Assembly: GCA_023229505.1 (NCBI GenBank)
Contig: JALNZD010000064.1
Coordinates: 1-13,227, forward strand
DNA from: Bacteroidales bacterium
Lineage (GTDB): Bacteria > Bacteroidota > Bacteroidia > Bacteroidales > JAGOPY01
Direction of reading: 5' to 3'
Length of the DNA: 13,227 nucleotides
The notes under the pieces are model-generated. The model worked only from the letters and a program-made list of their open reading frames with translations, was not told the origin of the DNA and ran no database searches. Shown here one piece after another: positions 5,994 to 12,806 of this stretch. The translations under genes and the position numbers were made by a program. Every line of letters begins with the position of its first letter. Position 1 is the first letter of the stretch.

Positions 5994-6827
5994 ATGAATT
6001 CAATAGGCTCGTTTTTCAAATGGTTTGGCCGCAACCGGAGGATTCAGGTAATCTTTATTATCCTGGTTCTTTCCCTCCCCTTATTCCTTATTATTTATGG
6101 AATTATTCTTCCTGTGAGGAATTATAAACCGTCTCCTGCTTCTTCGACTGTCGCAATGGGATCAACCGATACAACGGGTATTGCCAGTGTCCGGATTGAT
6201 GATGCCCAGCTGGCAGAGGTGAGAACGATTATCCGGAAGGAAAATGAAAAGGCATTTCAAAAAAACAGGCTTTCCCTGGCTGAAAAAGATTCCATCTACA
6301 TGGTCCTTGACCTGCCCGATAGCCTGCTCATCCTTGAAATCAAAGGTGTAGCGGTTAAAAAGACTAAAATACTGGATATGGAGATCAGTAACCGGTTTGC
6401 CCTGATCCCCCACGAAAACCTCCTGCCCTGGATATCTGAGCCTTTTACCCTTGCGCGTGATCTGTCCACTATTCCAAAATCACCTATCGTTATAAAACAA
6501 GCCCCCAAAGATACCATCGAAGCAGCTAAAACTTCAAGTGCGCCCCAGCTGCCAGATTCCACAGGTGTATTTTATACATTTTATTTCGACCGAAACCTGT
6601 TAGTGGAAGTTGAACAAGCTAATCCTCCTGAAGAAGACGTCATGGAGAGGGTCAAAGCTTATCGCTCCATCAAAAGGAAAGAATCGACCCGCTCTGTAAT
6701 TCATATGCTTAAAAAACCGCAGCAGAATGACCAGCCCATGATGATTAAACTGGTTGTAAGTGATGTCGATGCACGTGCCATGTACCGTGCCGTACCTACA
6801 AAAACGCACCTGATCCTGAAACTGTAA
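5994..6827 (+). CDS. Single-pass membrane protein of unknown function, accessory to the YkuD genes
   Basis: I do not recognise a named family. From the ATG at 5994 the product has 277 residues. It has a basic N-terminus, one membrane helix (about 18-40), a low-complexity Ser/Thr-rich linker (45-65) and a periplasmic part. The segment KDSIYMVLDLPDSLLILEIKG (98-118) resembles the opening beta hairpin of YkuD domains (compare GPFLIINTSANNFRL, 105-119, of the protein encoded just upstream). No His or Cys catalytic motif follows, so it is not a transpeptidase itself. The frame is open back to 5898, overlapping the previous gene, but those 32 residues lack signal character. AAGGG at 5983-5987 supports 5994. 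Tight spacing places it in the same operon, perhaps as a partner or scaffold of the transpeptidases. Confidence 0.82.
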   Translation: MNSIGSFFKWFGRNRRIQVIFIILVLSLPLFLIIYGIILPVRNYKPSPASSTVAMGSTDTTGIASVRIDDAQLAEVRTIIRKENEKAFQKNRLSLAEKDSIYMVLDLPDSLLILEIKGVAVKKTKILDMEISNRFALIPHENLLPWISEPFTLARDLSTIPKSPIVIKQAPKDTIEAAKTSSAPQLPDSTGVFYTFYFDRNLLVEVEQANPPEEDVMERVKAYRSIKRKESTRSVIHMLKKPQQNDQPMMIKLVVSDVDARAMYRAVPTKTHLILKL

Positions 6828-6882
6828 CAAGTCTGGTAGGGAACATTGTTATATTCAAAAAATCTTTATCTTTAATCGCTTT

Positions 6883-8529
6883 TTGGATATAAAACCCAGT
6901 GATCACGAAAAACCTACCACTTTGTTCCGAATAGAGTCAAAAATCGACATCCAGTCCGCGGAGTTTAAGCAAAATAAAGCGCAGTTTCTGCGAATCCTTG
7001 AAGAATACCGGACAATCCTCAAACAAGTCAGGCATGGTGCACCGCCCAAGGCCATCGAAAGGCACAAGCAGCGGGGAAAACTATTGGCCCGTGAGCGGAT
7101 CGACCTGCTGATCGACCCGAACACACCGTTCCTGGAACTGTCACCGCTGGCAGCTTATGGTGAATATGACAACCAATTCCCTTCTGCCGGGATCATTACC
7201 GGAATAGGCGTCATCGAAGGCAGGGAAGCCTTGATCATTGCCAATGATGCGACAATCAAAGGCGGCACTTATGTGAAGGAAACCATCAAGAAGCATGTCA
7301 GGGCCCAGCAGATTGCTATGGAGAACCATCTTCCCTGTGTTTATATGGTTGACTCGGGGGGCATATTTCTCCCCGAGCAATCAAAGGTATTTGCCGATCG
7401 TTTCCACTTCGGCCGCTTTTTCTACAACCAGGCCAGGCTCTCAGCCATGGGCGTTCCCCAGATCGCCTGTGTGATGGGCTTCTGCACGGCCGGCGGTGCC
7501 TATGTGCCTGCCATGAGCGATGAAACCATCATTGTCAAGGAGCAGGGAACGATTTATATCGGCGGGCCTCCGCTGGTCAAGGCTGCAACAGGTGAAGTGG
7601 TCACCCCGGAAGAATTAGGCGGCGCTTATGTGCATACTTCCATCTCCGGCGTTGCCGACTACCTCGCTGAAAACGACCGCCACGCCATCCAGATATGCCG
7701 CAATATCTTCCAGACCCTCGAGAAAAAGGAAAAACAGGTCCTCAATACAGTTCCTATCGAAGAACCCTATTACGATCCTGAAGAACTTTACGGCATCGCT
7801 CCCATCGATTTTAAAAAACCGGTTGATTCGCGCGAAATCATAGCCCGGATTGTTGACGGCAGCCGTTTCCAGGAATTCAAGGCCCGTTACGCCCCTACGC
7901 TGGTCACAGGCTTTGCTAACATCATGGGCTATCCAGTAGGTATTTTGGCTAACAACGGGGTGCTGTTTTCCGAATCATCCCTGAAAGGAGCACACTTCAT
8001 CGAGCTTTGCACTTCACGGAATGTTCCTATTTTATTTCTGCAGAACATTACCGGCTTCATGATCGGGAAACAATATGAACATGGCGGTATCGCAAAGGAT
8101 GGCGCCAAGTTCGTCCATGCCGTGGCCAATGCTGAAGTGCCCAAGTTCACGGTTATCTTCGGCGGTTCTTTCGGCGCCGGCAATTACGCGATGGCCGGCC
8201 GGGGATATGATCCCAGGCTGCTATTCATGTGGCCCAACTCCCGGATTTCGGTCATGGGCGGTGAACAGGCTTCCGACGTTCTGATCCAGGTGAAGGAAGA
8301 ACAGCTTAGAGCACAGGGCAAAGAGATGGACCCGGTGGAACGTGAAAAATTACGCGCGGAAATCCTCAAGAAATACGACCAAGAAGGTTCTCCATACTTC
8401 AGCACCTCGCGTTTGTGGGATGATGGTATTATCGACCCGGCGGATACGCGGAAATATATTGCTATGGGCATTGCCGCTTCCCTGAATCTTAAGTTCCCGG
8501 AGACGAAGTACGGAGTGTTCAGAATGTAA
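6883..8529 (+). CDS. liuB: Methylcrotonyl-CoA carboxylase, carboxyltransferase (beta) subunit
   Basis: This is a 548-residue acyl-CoA carboxyltransferase of the MCC beta type. It transfers CO2 from carboxybiotin to 3-methylcrotonyl-CoA in leucine breakdown, in the cytoplasm with the biotin subunit at 9406-11421. Visible landmarks are RGKLLARERIDLL (64-76), DSGGIFLPEQ (157-166), MGFCTAGGAYVPAMSDE (198-214), GGPPLVKAATGE (227-238), QNITGFMIG (387-395), GGIAKDGAK (401-409), GGSFGAGNYAM (427-437) and PNSRISVMGGEQA (451-463). SGGI-LP and the long GIAKDGAK block favour MCC over propionyl-CoA carboxylase; geranyl-CoA carboxylase cannot be excluded. The only plausible start preserving the N-terminal KIDIQSAEF block is TTG at 6883. 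No upstream ATG is in frame, and the next is far inside the domain. The 55-base spacer before it shows no terminator. Confidence 0.92.
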   Translation: MDIKPSDHEKPTTLFRIESKIDIQSAEFKQNKAQFLRILEEYRTILKQVRHGAPPKAIERHKQRGKLLARERIDLLIDPNTPFLELSPLAAYGEYDNQFPSAGIITGIGVIEGREALIIANDATIKGGTYVKETIKKHVRAQQIAMENHLPCVYMVDSGGIFLPEQSKVFADRFHFGRFFYNQARLSAMGVPQIACVMGFCTAGGAYVPAMSDETIIVKEQGTIYIGGPPLVKAATGEVVTPEELGGAYVHTSISGVADYLAENDRHAIQICRNIFQTLEKKEKQVLNTVPIEEPYYDPEELYGIAPIDFKKPVDSREIIARIVDGSRFQEFKARYAPTLVTGFANIMGYPVGILANNGVLFSESSLKGAHFIELCTSRNVPILFLQNITGFMIGKQYEHGGIAKDGAKFVHAVANAEVPKFTVIFGGSFGAGNYAMAGRGYDPRLLFMWPNSRISVMGGEQASDVLIQVKEEQLRAQGKEMDPVEREKLRAEILKKYDQEGSPYFSTSRLWDDGIIDPADTRKYIAMGIAASLNLKFPETKYGVFRM

Positions 8530-8557
8530 TGTTGAATGTTAAATTTTGAATGTTGAA
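8530..8557. repeat. Heptamer tandem array, TGTTGAA-type x 4
   Basis: Four 7-bp units lie end to end: TGTTGAA (8530-8536), TGTTAAA (8537-8543), TTTTGAA (8544-8550) and TGTTGAA (8551-8557). The array starts directly after the stop codon of the carboxyltransferase gene, inside what should be the liu operon. It is the third four-copy heptamer array of the window. Confidence 0.85.
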
Positions 8558-8597
8558 TTAGGGATAGTATAAAATATGACTACTTAATGACCATTTT

Positions 8598-9380
8598 ATG
8601 ACTAATTATTCCACGATAGAATTCGAGCAGCAGAACGACCTGGGAATCATCTGGCTTAACCGACCTGAGATTCATAATGCGTTTAATGAGGTCATGATCC
8701 GGGAACTGATCGATTGCTTTGAAGCAGTCAATTTGATGGAAGATATCCGGATCGTGATTCTCCGCGGCAGGGGGAAGTCGTTCTGTGCCGGCGCCGACCT
8801 GAACTGGATGCGGAGTGTGGCCAATTACAGCTTCGAGCAAAATTTCAAAGAAAGCCTGAATCTGTCGAAATGCTTATACATTATCTATACCTGCAAAAAA
8901 CCCACTATTGCAGTGGTTCACGGCGCTGCCATCGGCGGGGCCAACGGTCTGCTGGCCTCATGCGACTTTGCTTATGCCGACGACAATACGACGTTCTCGC
9001 TCAGTGAAGTAAAGATCGGCATAGTGCCTGCCTGCATATCACCTTATGTAACCAAGCGGGTTGGAGAATATGGTTCCCGTGAACTTATGCTCACCGGTCG
9101 CAGGATCAAAGGCAAGGAAGCGGAGCATTTCCGGCTGATCAATAAATCGCTACCCTCTGATGAATTGGAAAACTATGTCAATTCAGTAGTTGAACTGCTG
9201 CGCACCAGCGGCCCGAAAGCCATGTCGCAGTGCAAAAACCTGATCTTCAACATCAGCAATCTGGAAACGCTGGAACAGGCATTGGAATCGACAGCCAGGA
9301 TGATAGCCGGGATCCGCGCGTCGAAAGAAGGACAGGAAGGGATGGCGGCTTTTTTAGAGAAGAGGAAACCGAAATGGTAA
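8598..9380 (+). CDS. liuC: Enoyl-CoA hydratase/isomerase family protein, probable methylglutaconyl-CoA hydratase
   Basis: This crotonase-fold enzyme has 260 residues, the usual length. The first oxyanion-hole segment is KSFCAGADLNWM (60-71) and the second HGAAIGGANGLLASCDFAYA (108-127). FSLSEVKIGIVPACISPYV (133-151) matches the LiuC/AUH branch, where SEVK-G--P--ISPY replaces the GGTQRL region of classical enoyl-CoA hydratases; Glu137 is a candidate catalytic acid. The expected reaction is hydration of 3-methylglutaconyl-CoA to HMG-CoA, the step after methylcrotonyl-CoA carboxylase. Its position between the two carboxylase subunit genes supports this over a general beta-oxidation role. The ATG at 8598 is chosen because the NYSTIEFEQQNDLGIIWLNRP opening is normal for the family. 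No Shine-Dalgarno is seen. It is 25 bases upstream of the biotin subunit gene. Confidence 0.88.
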   Translation: MTNYSTIEFEQQNDLGIIWLNRPEIHNAFNEVMIRELIDCFEAVNLMEDIRIVILRGRGKSFCAGADLNWMRSVANYSFEQNFKESLNLSKCLYIIYTCKKPTIAVVHGAAIGGANGLLASCDFAYADDNTTFSLSEVKIGIVPACISPYVTKRVGEYGSRELMLTGRRIKGKEAEHFRLINKSLPSDELENYVNSVVELLRTSGPKAMSQCKNLIFNISNLETLEQALESTARMIAGIRASKEGQEGMAAFLEKRKPKW

Positions 9381-9405
9381 AATAGATAATTTTGAAAGTA
9401 CAAGT

Positions 9406-11421
9406 ATGAATCTTTTTCGTAAAATACTAATTGCTAACCGGGGAGAAATCGCGGTGCGCGTTATCCGTGCGGTTCAGGACCTGGGCATCCGGGCGGTGGC
9501 CATTCATTCTGAAGCGGATGCATATGCCCTCCACGTTCGCATGGCCGATGAAGCCTACAGCCTGGGTGGAAACGACCTGGCCGATACTTATCTTAACATT
9601 GAAAAGATCGTTGGCATCGCAAAAACCTGCGGGGCCGGGGCAATTCATCCCGGGTACGGTTTCTTGTCGGAGAACTCTAAATTTGTTAAAGCCTGCGATG
9701 ATGCAGGGATTGTTTTCATCGGACCCAATGCCCGTGCGATGAAACTCATGGGCAACAAAATTGAGTCGAGGGAAGCATTGAAAGACTCCGGCATCCCCAT
9801 GACTGCAGGCATTACGGGAGATATTAAATCCTTATTGAAAAGAGCCGGTGAGATCCCCTTCCCCGTCATGATCAAAGCAGCAGCCGGCGGGGGCGGCAAA
9901 GGGATGCGCATCGTGCACGATGCCGGCAACCTGGCCGAACTGCTCGAAAGCACCAGCCGGGAGGCTAAATCTTACTTCGGCGACGGGACAGTCTTTATCG
10001 AAAAGTATATCGAAGAACCGCGGCACATTGAAATCCAGGTGCTGGGCGATAATTATGGCAATGTCATCCATCTCTTCGAAAGGGAATGTTCCATCCAGCG
10101 AAGACATCAAAAAATAATCGAAGAATCGCCCTCTCCCACCTTGACCCCCGAGATCAGGCGGAAAATGGGTGAGACGGCCGTAAGGATAGCAAAAACCATC
10201 GGTTATAACAATGCCGGGACTGTGGAATTCCTGGTGGATAAAGATCTCAACTTCTATTTCCTGGAGATGAACACCCGTGTCCAGGTTGAACATCCTGTTA
10301 CGGAAATGGTTACCGGCATCGATATTGTCAAGGAACAGATCTACATTGCGGCTGGCAAAAAACTTGACATTGAGCAGGAATCTGTCACGCAGCACGGGCA
10401 TGCGATCGAGTGCCGTATTTACGCTGAAGACCCTGCAAATAACTTCCTTCCCTCACCGGGAAATATGTCTTATTACCTGGAGTCCGAAGGTGAAGGCATA
10501 CGTGTCGATACCGGTATCATGGAAGCAACCACTATTCATAGCTTTTATGATCCGCTGATCTGCAAGCTGATCATATGGGATGAAAACAGGGAAGATGCGC
10601 GCAATAAGATGATCCGGGCGCTTGACGAATTCATCATCCATGGTATCCGGACCAACATCGGTTACCTGAAGCATCTTTTAAAACATCCGGCCTACATACG
10701 GAATCAAATCTCAACTAAATACTGCGACGAGCATACGACTGACCTGGTTACCGCTATACAGGCAGATAAAGAGGCTGTCCCGATTCATATTCCCGGCCTG
10801 GCCTATTATCTTTATGATTTTAATTGCCGGCCAGAGCCTGACATAAACACCGGGCATGACATCTGGAACCATATCAGTTACTGGCGCGATATCATGGAAC
10901 TTGAGGGTCAGGTTGAAGGAAAGCCCTTTCATTTTTCCGTCGAAAGTATTAAAAAAGGCACTTACCATATCACAGGATCAGACGGCCGGCATGAAGCACA
11001 TGTCAGGATTTGCGGGGAAGGTTACCTGGAAATGATCCTTGATGAAAAACAGTTGGAGTTTTATATCTCGACAGATGAGGATGGCAATGGGTATGTGAGT
11101 TACCAGGGTTTTATCTTCCGGGTGAACCGGAATGATTTGCTGCTGAAGAACCAGGAGATCCTTGGAAGCTTTGATTCAGGGGGCGGGAAAAACGACGGGA
11201 AGATCATCTCTCCCATGCCGGGCAAGGTGATCAAGGTAAATGTGAAGGAAGGGGATGAAGTGAAGAAAGGAGCTACTTTACTGATCGTGGAAGCTATGAA
11301 AATGGAGAATTACATCGCAGCGCCTACTGACGGAGTGGTGGAGCAGGTGAATGTAAAGGTTGGTGAAATGGTGAATTCCAGCACCAGGTTGGTGCAACTG
11401 AAGGCAATTGAATTGAACTAA
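9406..11421 (+). CDS. liuD: Methylcrotonyl-CoA carboxylase, biotin carboxylase/biotin-carrier (alpha) subunit
   Basis: This 671-residue subunit joins biotin carboxylase to the biotin carrier. The biotin carboxylase part (about 1-445) shows ILIANRGEIAVRVIRA (7-22), HPGYGFLSEN (81-90), the glycine-rich ATP-grasp loop AAAGGGGKGMRI (158-169), RECSIQRRHQKIIEESPSP (226-244), and EMNTRVQVEHPVTEMVTG (287-304) with metal and bicarbonate residues. A linker (about 450-590) corresponds to the interaction region with the beta subunit. The carrier domain (about 598-667) has VEAMKMEN with biotin attached to Lys632. It carboxylates its own biotin with ATP and bicarbonate, then supplies the partner encoded at 6883-8529. 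Length and the single-chain BC-BCCP layout fit MCC alpha; propionyl-CoA carboxylase alpha is the main alternative. No biotin ligase is present locally. The downstream spacer holds a large mirrored repeat. Confidence 0.93.
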   Translation: MNLFRKILIANRGEIAVRVIRAVQDLGIRAVAIHSEADAYALHVRMADEAYSLGGNDLADTYLNIEKIVGIAKTCGAGAIHPGYGFLSENSKFVKACDDAGIVFIGPNARAMKLMGNKIESREALKDSGIPMTAGITGDIKSLLKRAGEIPFPVMIKAAAGGGGKGMRIVHDAGNLAELLESTSREAKSYFGDGTVFIEKYIEEPRHIEIQVLGDNYGNVIHLFERECSIQRRHQKIIEESPSPTLTPEIRRKMGETAVRIAKTIGYNNAGTVEFLVDKDLNFYFLEMNTRVQVEHPVTEMVTGIDIVKEQIYIAAGKKLDIEQESVTQHGHAIECRIYAEDPANNFLPSPGNMSYYLESEGEGIRVDTGIMEATTIHSFYDPLICKLIIWDENREDARNKMIRALDEFIIHGIRTNIGYLKHLLKHPAYIRNQISTKYCDEHTTDLVTAIQADKEAVPIHIPGLAYYLYDFNCRPEPDINTGHDIWNHISYWRDIMELEGQVEGKPFHFSVESIKKGTYHITGSDGRHEAHVRICGEGYLEMILDEKQLEFYISTDEDGNGYVSYQGFIFRVNRNDLLLKNQEILGSFDSGGGKNDGKIISPMPGKVIKVNVKEGDEVKKGATLLIVEAMKMENYIAAPTDGVVEQVNVKVGEMVNSSTRLVQLKAIELN

Positions 11422-11518
11422 CTTTGCGAACCTTTGCGATTCCTCTGCGAAACTCTGCGAAACAATTTATTAAGTTATCACGCAAAGGATCGCAAAGAAA
11501 TCGCAAAGTAACGCTAAG
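11422..11518. repeat. Mirror-symmetric array of TTTGCGA-type octamers (large imperfect inverted repeat)
   Basis: Left arm: CTTTGCGA at 11422 and 11432, CTCTGCGA at 11443 and 11453. Right arm, reverse complement: ACGCAAAG at 11480, TCGCAAAG at 11490 and 11501, ACGCTAAG at 11511. Start-to-start spacing is 10, 11, 10 bases in both arms. The two 39-base arms match at 29 positions as an inverted repeat around a 19-base AT-rich centre. It fills the spacer between the biotin subunit and acyl-CoA dehydrogenase genes. It could fold as a long RNA hairpin that slows or ends transcription, or be a dispersed genomic repeat. Confidence 0.8.
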
Positions 11519-11532
11519 AAAAAATATCTGAT

Positions 11533-12678
11533 ATGAACTTTGAATTAACTGAAGAACAGAATTTGATCCGGGAAACCGTCCGGGAATTTGCAGAGCGTGA
11601 AATAAAGCCCGTTGCCAAAGAACTCGATGAAAAAGCCGAGTTTTCCCACGACCTGACCAGGAAAATGGGTGAACTAGGCATTTTCGGCATGTACCTGCCT
11701 GAAAAATATGGCGGACAGGGACTTGATTATTTGTCGTACATTATTGCCGTGGAAGAAATAGCCCGGATCGACAGTTCGCAGGCGGCAACGCTGGCTGCAC
11801 ATAATTCTCTGGGCATCGGTCCGCTTTTTTATTACGGCACCGAGGAACAGAAGATGAAATACCTGCCGCCGCTTTGCACAGGGGCAGCACTGTGGGGTTT
11901 CGGCCTTACTGAGCCGGATGCAGGCTCCGACTCCCGGGGGACCAAGACCAAAGCATACCTGGAAAACGGAAACTGGGTAATCAACGGGTCCAAGATTTTC
12001 ATTACCAATGGTTCCGTCGATATTTCCGTCGGTTCGACCGTTCAGACGGTCACCGGTGAAAAAGACGGCCGGAAAGAATACAGCTGCATCATCGTGGAGA
12101 AAGACACACCCGGATTCACACGCCGCTCCATGCACGGAAAGATGCTCTGGCGCGCCTCTGATACAGCGGAGCTGTTTTTTGACGACTGCCGTGTGCCCGA
12201 AGGAAACCTTTTAGGCAAAGTGGGAGAAGGCTCGCACATCATGCTGAGCACGCTCGACAGCGGCCGGCTTTCCATTGCAGCCATGGGACTGGGACTGGCT
12301 CAGGGCGCTTTCGAGCTGGCCCTGCAATATTCCAAAGAACGTAAGCAGTTCGGCCAGCCCATCATCAAGTTCCAGGTAACTGCTTTCAAACTGGCTGATA
12401 TGGCGACGAAAATCGAACTGGCACGCAACCTTTTGTACAAAGCCTGCTGGCTGAAGGATACCGGCAAGCCATTCGGGAAAGAATCAGCCATGTCGAAGCT
12501 GTATTGCTCCGAGATTGCCCGCGAAGTAGCCGACGAGGCTCTTCAGATCCATGGCGGATATGGGCTCATGAAAGACTACGACATCGAGCGCCATTACCGC
12601 GACCAGCGGCTTTTGCAGATCGGCGAAGGAACGAGTGAGATTCAGAGGCTTGTGATTTCGAGGTATATCGGGTGCTAG
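11533..12678 (+). CDS. Acyl-CoA dehydrogenase, short-chain type
   Basis: This 381-residue flavoprotein has the standard length and order. The N-terminal helical domain (LTEEQNLIRETVREFAEREI) leads to a beta domain with GFGLTEPDAGSD (122-133) and WVINGSKIFITNG (148-160) around the flavin. The C-terminal helical domain contains ERKQFGQPI (269-277), IHGGYG (339-344), DYDIERHYRDQRL (348-360) and GEGTSEIQRLVI (364-375). Glu365, first Glu of the EGTSE motif, sits where short- and medium-chain enzymes have their catalytic base. Isovaleryl-CoA dehydrogenases instead have GAGTSE there and use a Glu in an earlier helix; that earlier region here reads LDSGRLSIAA (241-250) without it. It probably oxidises a short or branched acyl-CoA feeding the liu genes, with electrons passed to ETF. 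Whether isovaleryl-CoA is the substrate remains open. No Shine-Dalgarno is seen before the ATG. Confidence 0.9.
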   Translation: MNFELTEEQNLIRETVREFAEREIKPVAKELDEKAEFSHDLTRKMGELGIFGMYLPEKYGGQGLDYLSYIIAVEEIARIDSSQAATLAAHNSLGIGPLFYYGTEEQKMKYLPPLCTGAALWGFGLTEPDAGSDSRGTKTKAYLENGNWVINGSKIFITNGSVDISVGSTVQTVTGEKDGRKEYSCIIVEKDTPGFTRRSMHGKMLWRASDTAELFFDDCRVPEGNLLGKVGEGSHIMLSTLDSGRLSIAAMGLGLAQGAFELALQYSKERKQFGQPIIKFQVTAFKLADMATKIELARNLLYKACWLKDTGKPFGKESAMSKLYCSEIAREVADEALQIHGGYGLMKDYDIERHYRDQRLLQIGEGTSEIQRLVISRYIGC

Positions 12679-12679
12679 G

Positions 12680-12707
12680 ACATGGACGATTGAACATGGA
12701 CGCTTGC
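12680..12707. repeat. Two-copy 14-bp direct repeat beginning ACATGGACG
   Basis: ACATGGACGATTGA (12680-12693) is followed directly by ACATGGACGCTTGC (12694-12707), 11 of 14 bases identical. The 14-bp unit is twice the 7-bp period seen in the other spacers. The first copy also pairs with AATCGTCCATG at 12754-12764. Confidence 0.65.
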
Positions 12708-12784
12708 CCGCCTACTGGCGGGATGTACGATTTAACATTGAAAATTAATGTAAAATCGTCCATGAAAAATCGTCTATCGTACAT
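12707..12784. repeat. Cluster of hairpins: CCCGCC stem plus nested inverted repeats
   Basis: CCCGCC-TACT-GGCGGG (12707-12722) forms a compact GC stem. ACGATTTAACATT (12727-12739) pairs with AATGTAAAATCGT (12747-12759) at 12 of 13 positions around a 7-base loop. ATGTACGAT (12723-12731) pairs with ATCGTACAT (12776-12784), and CATGGACGATT (12681-12691) with AATCGTCCATG (12754-12764). These alternatives are partly exclusive. Lying 29 bases or more after the dehydrogenase stop, they could end the liu transcript, though no good T-tract follows. They also mark the border with the truncated gene downstream. Confidence 0.6.
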
Positions 12785-12806
12785 GAAGGCTGGGAAAAAT
12801 GATTAA

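Noticed and set aside
6833..6852. CTGGTAGG...TTGTT as a sigma54 promoter for the liu genes
   Set aside because: The -24 element is weak and the spacing to TTG is one base too long.
9832..10401. Minus-strand open frame opposite the biotin carboxylase
   Set aside because: It lies across the ATP-grasp motifs of the + strand gene and has no family features of its own.
11422..11518. CRISPR-like array
   Set aside because: Repeat words are only 8 bases, spacers are 2-3 bases and the second half is inverted; there are no cas genes.
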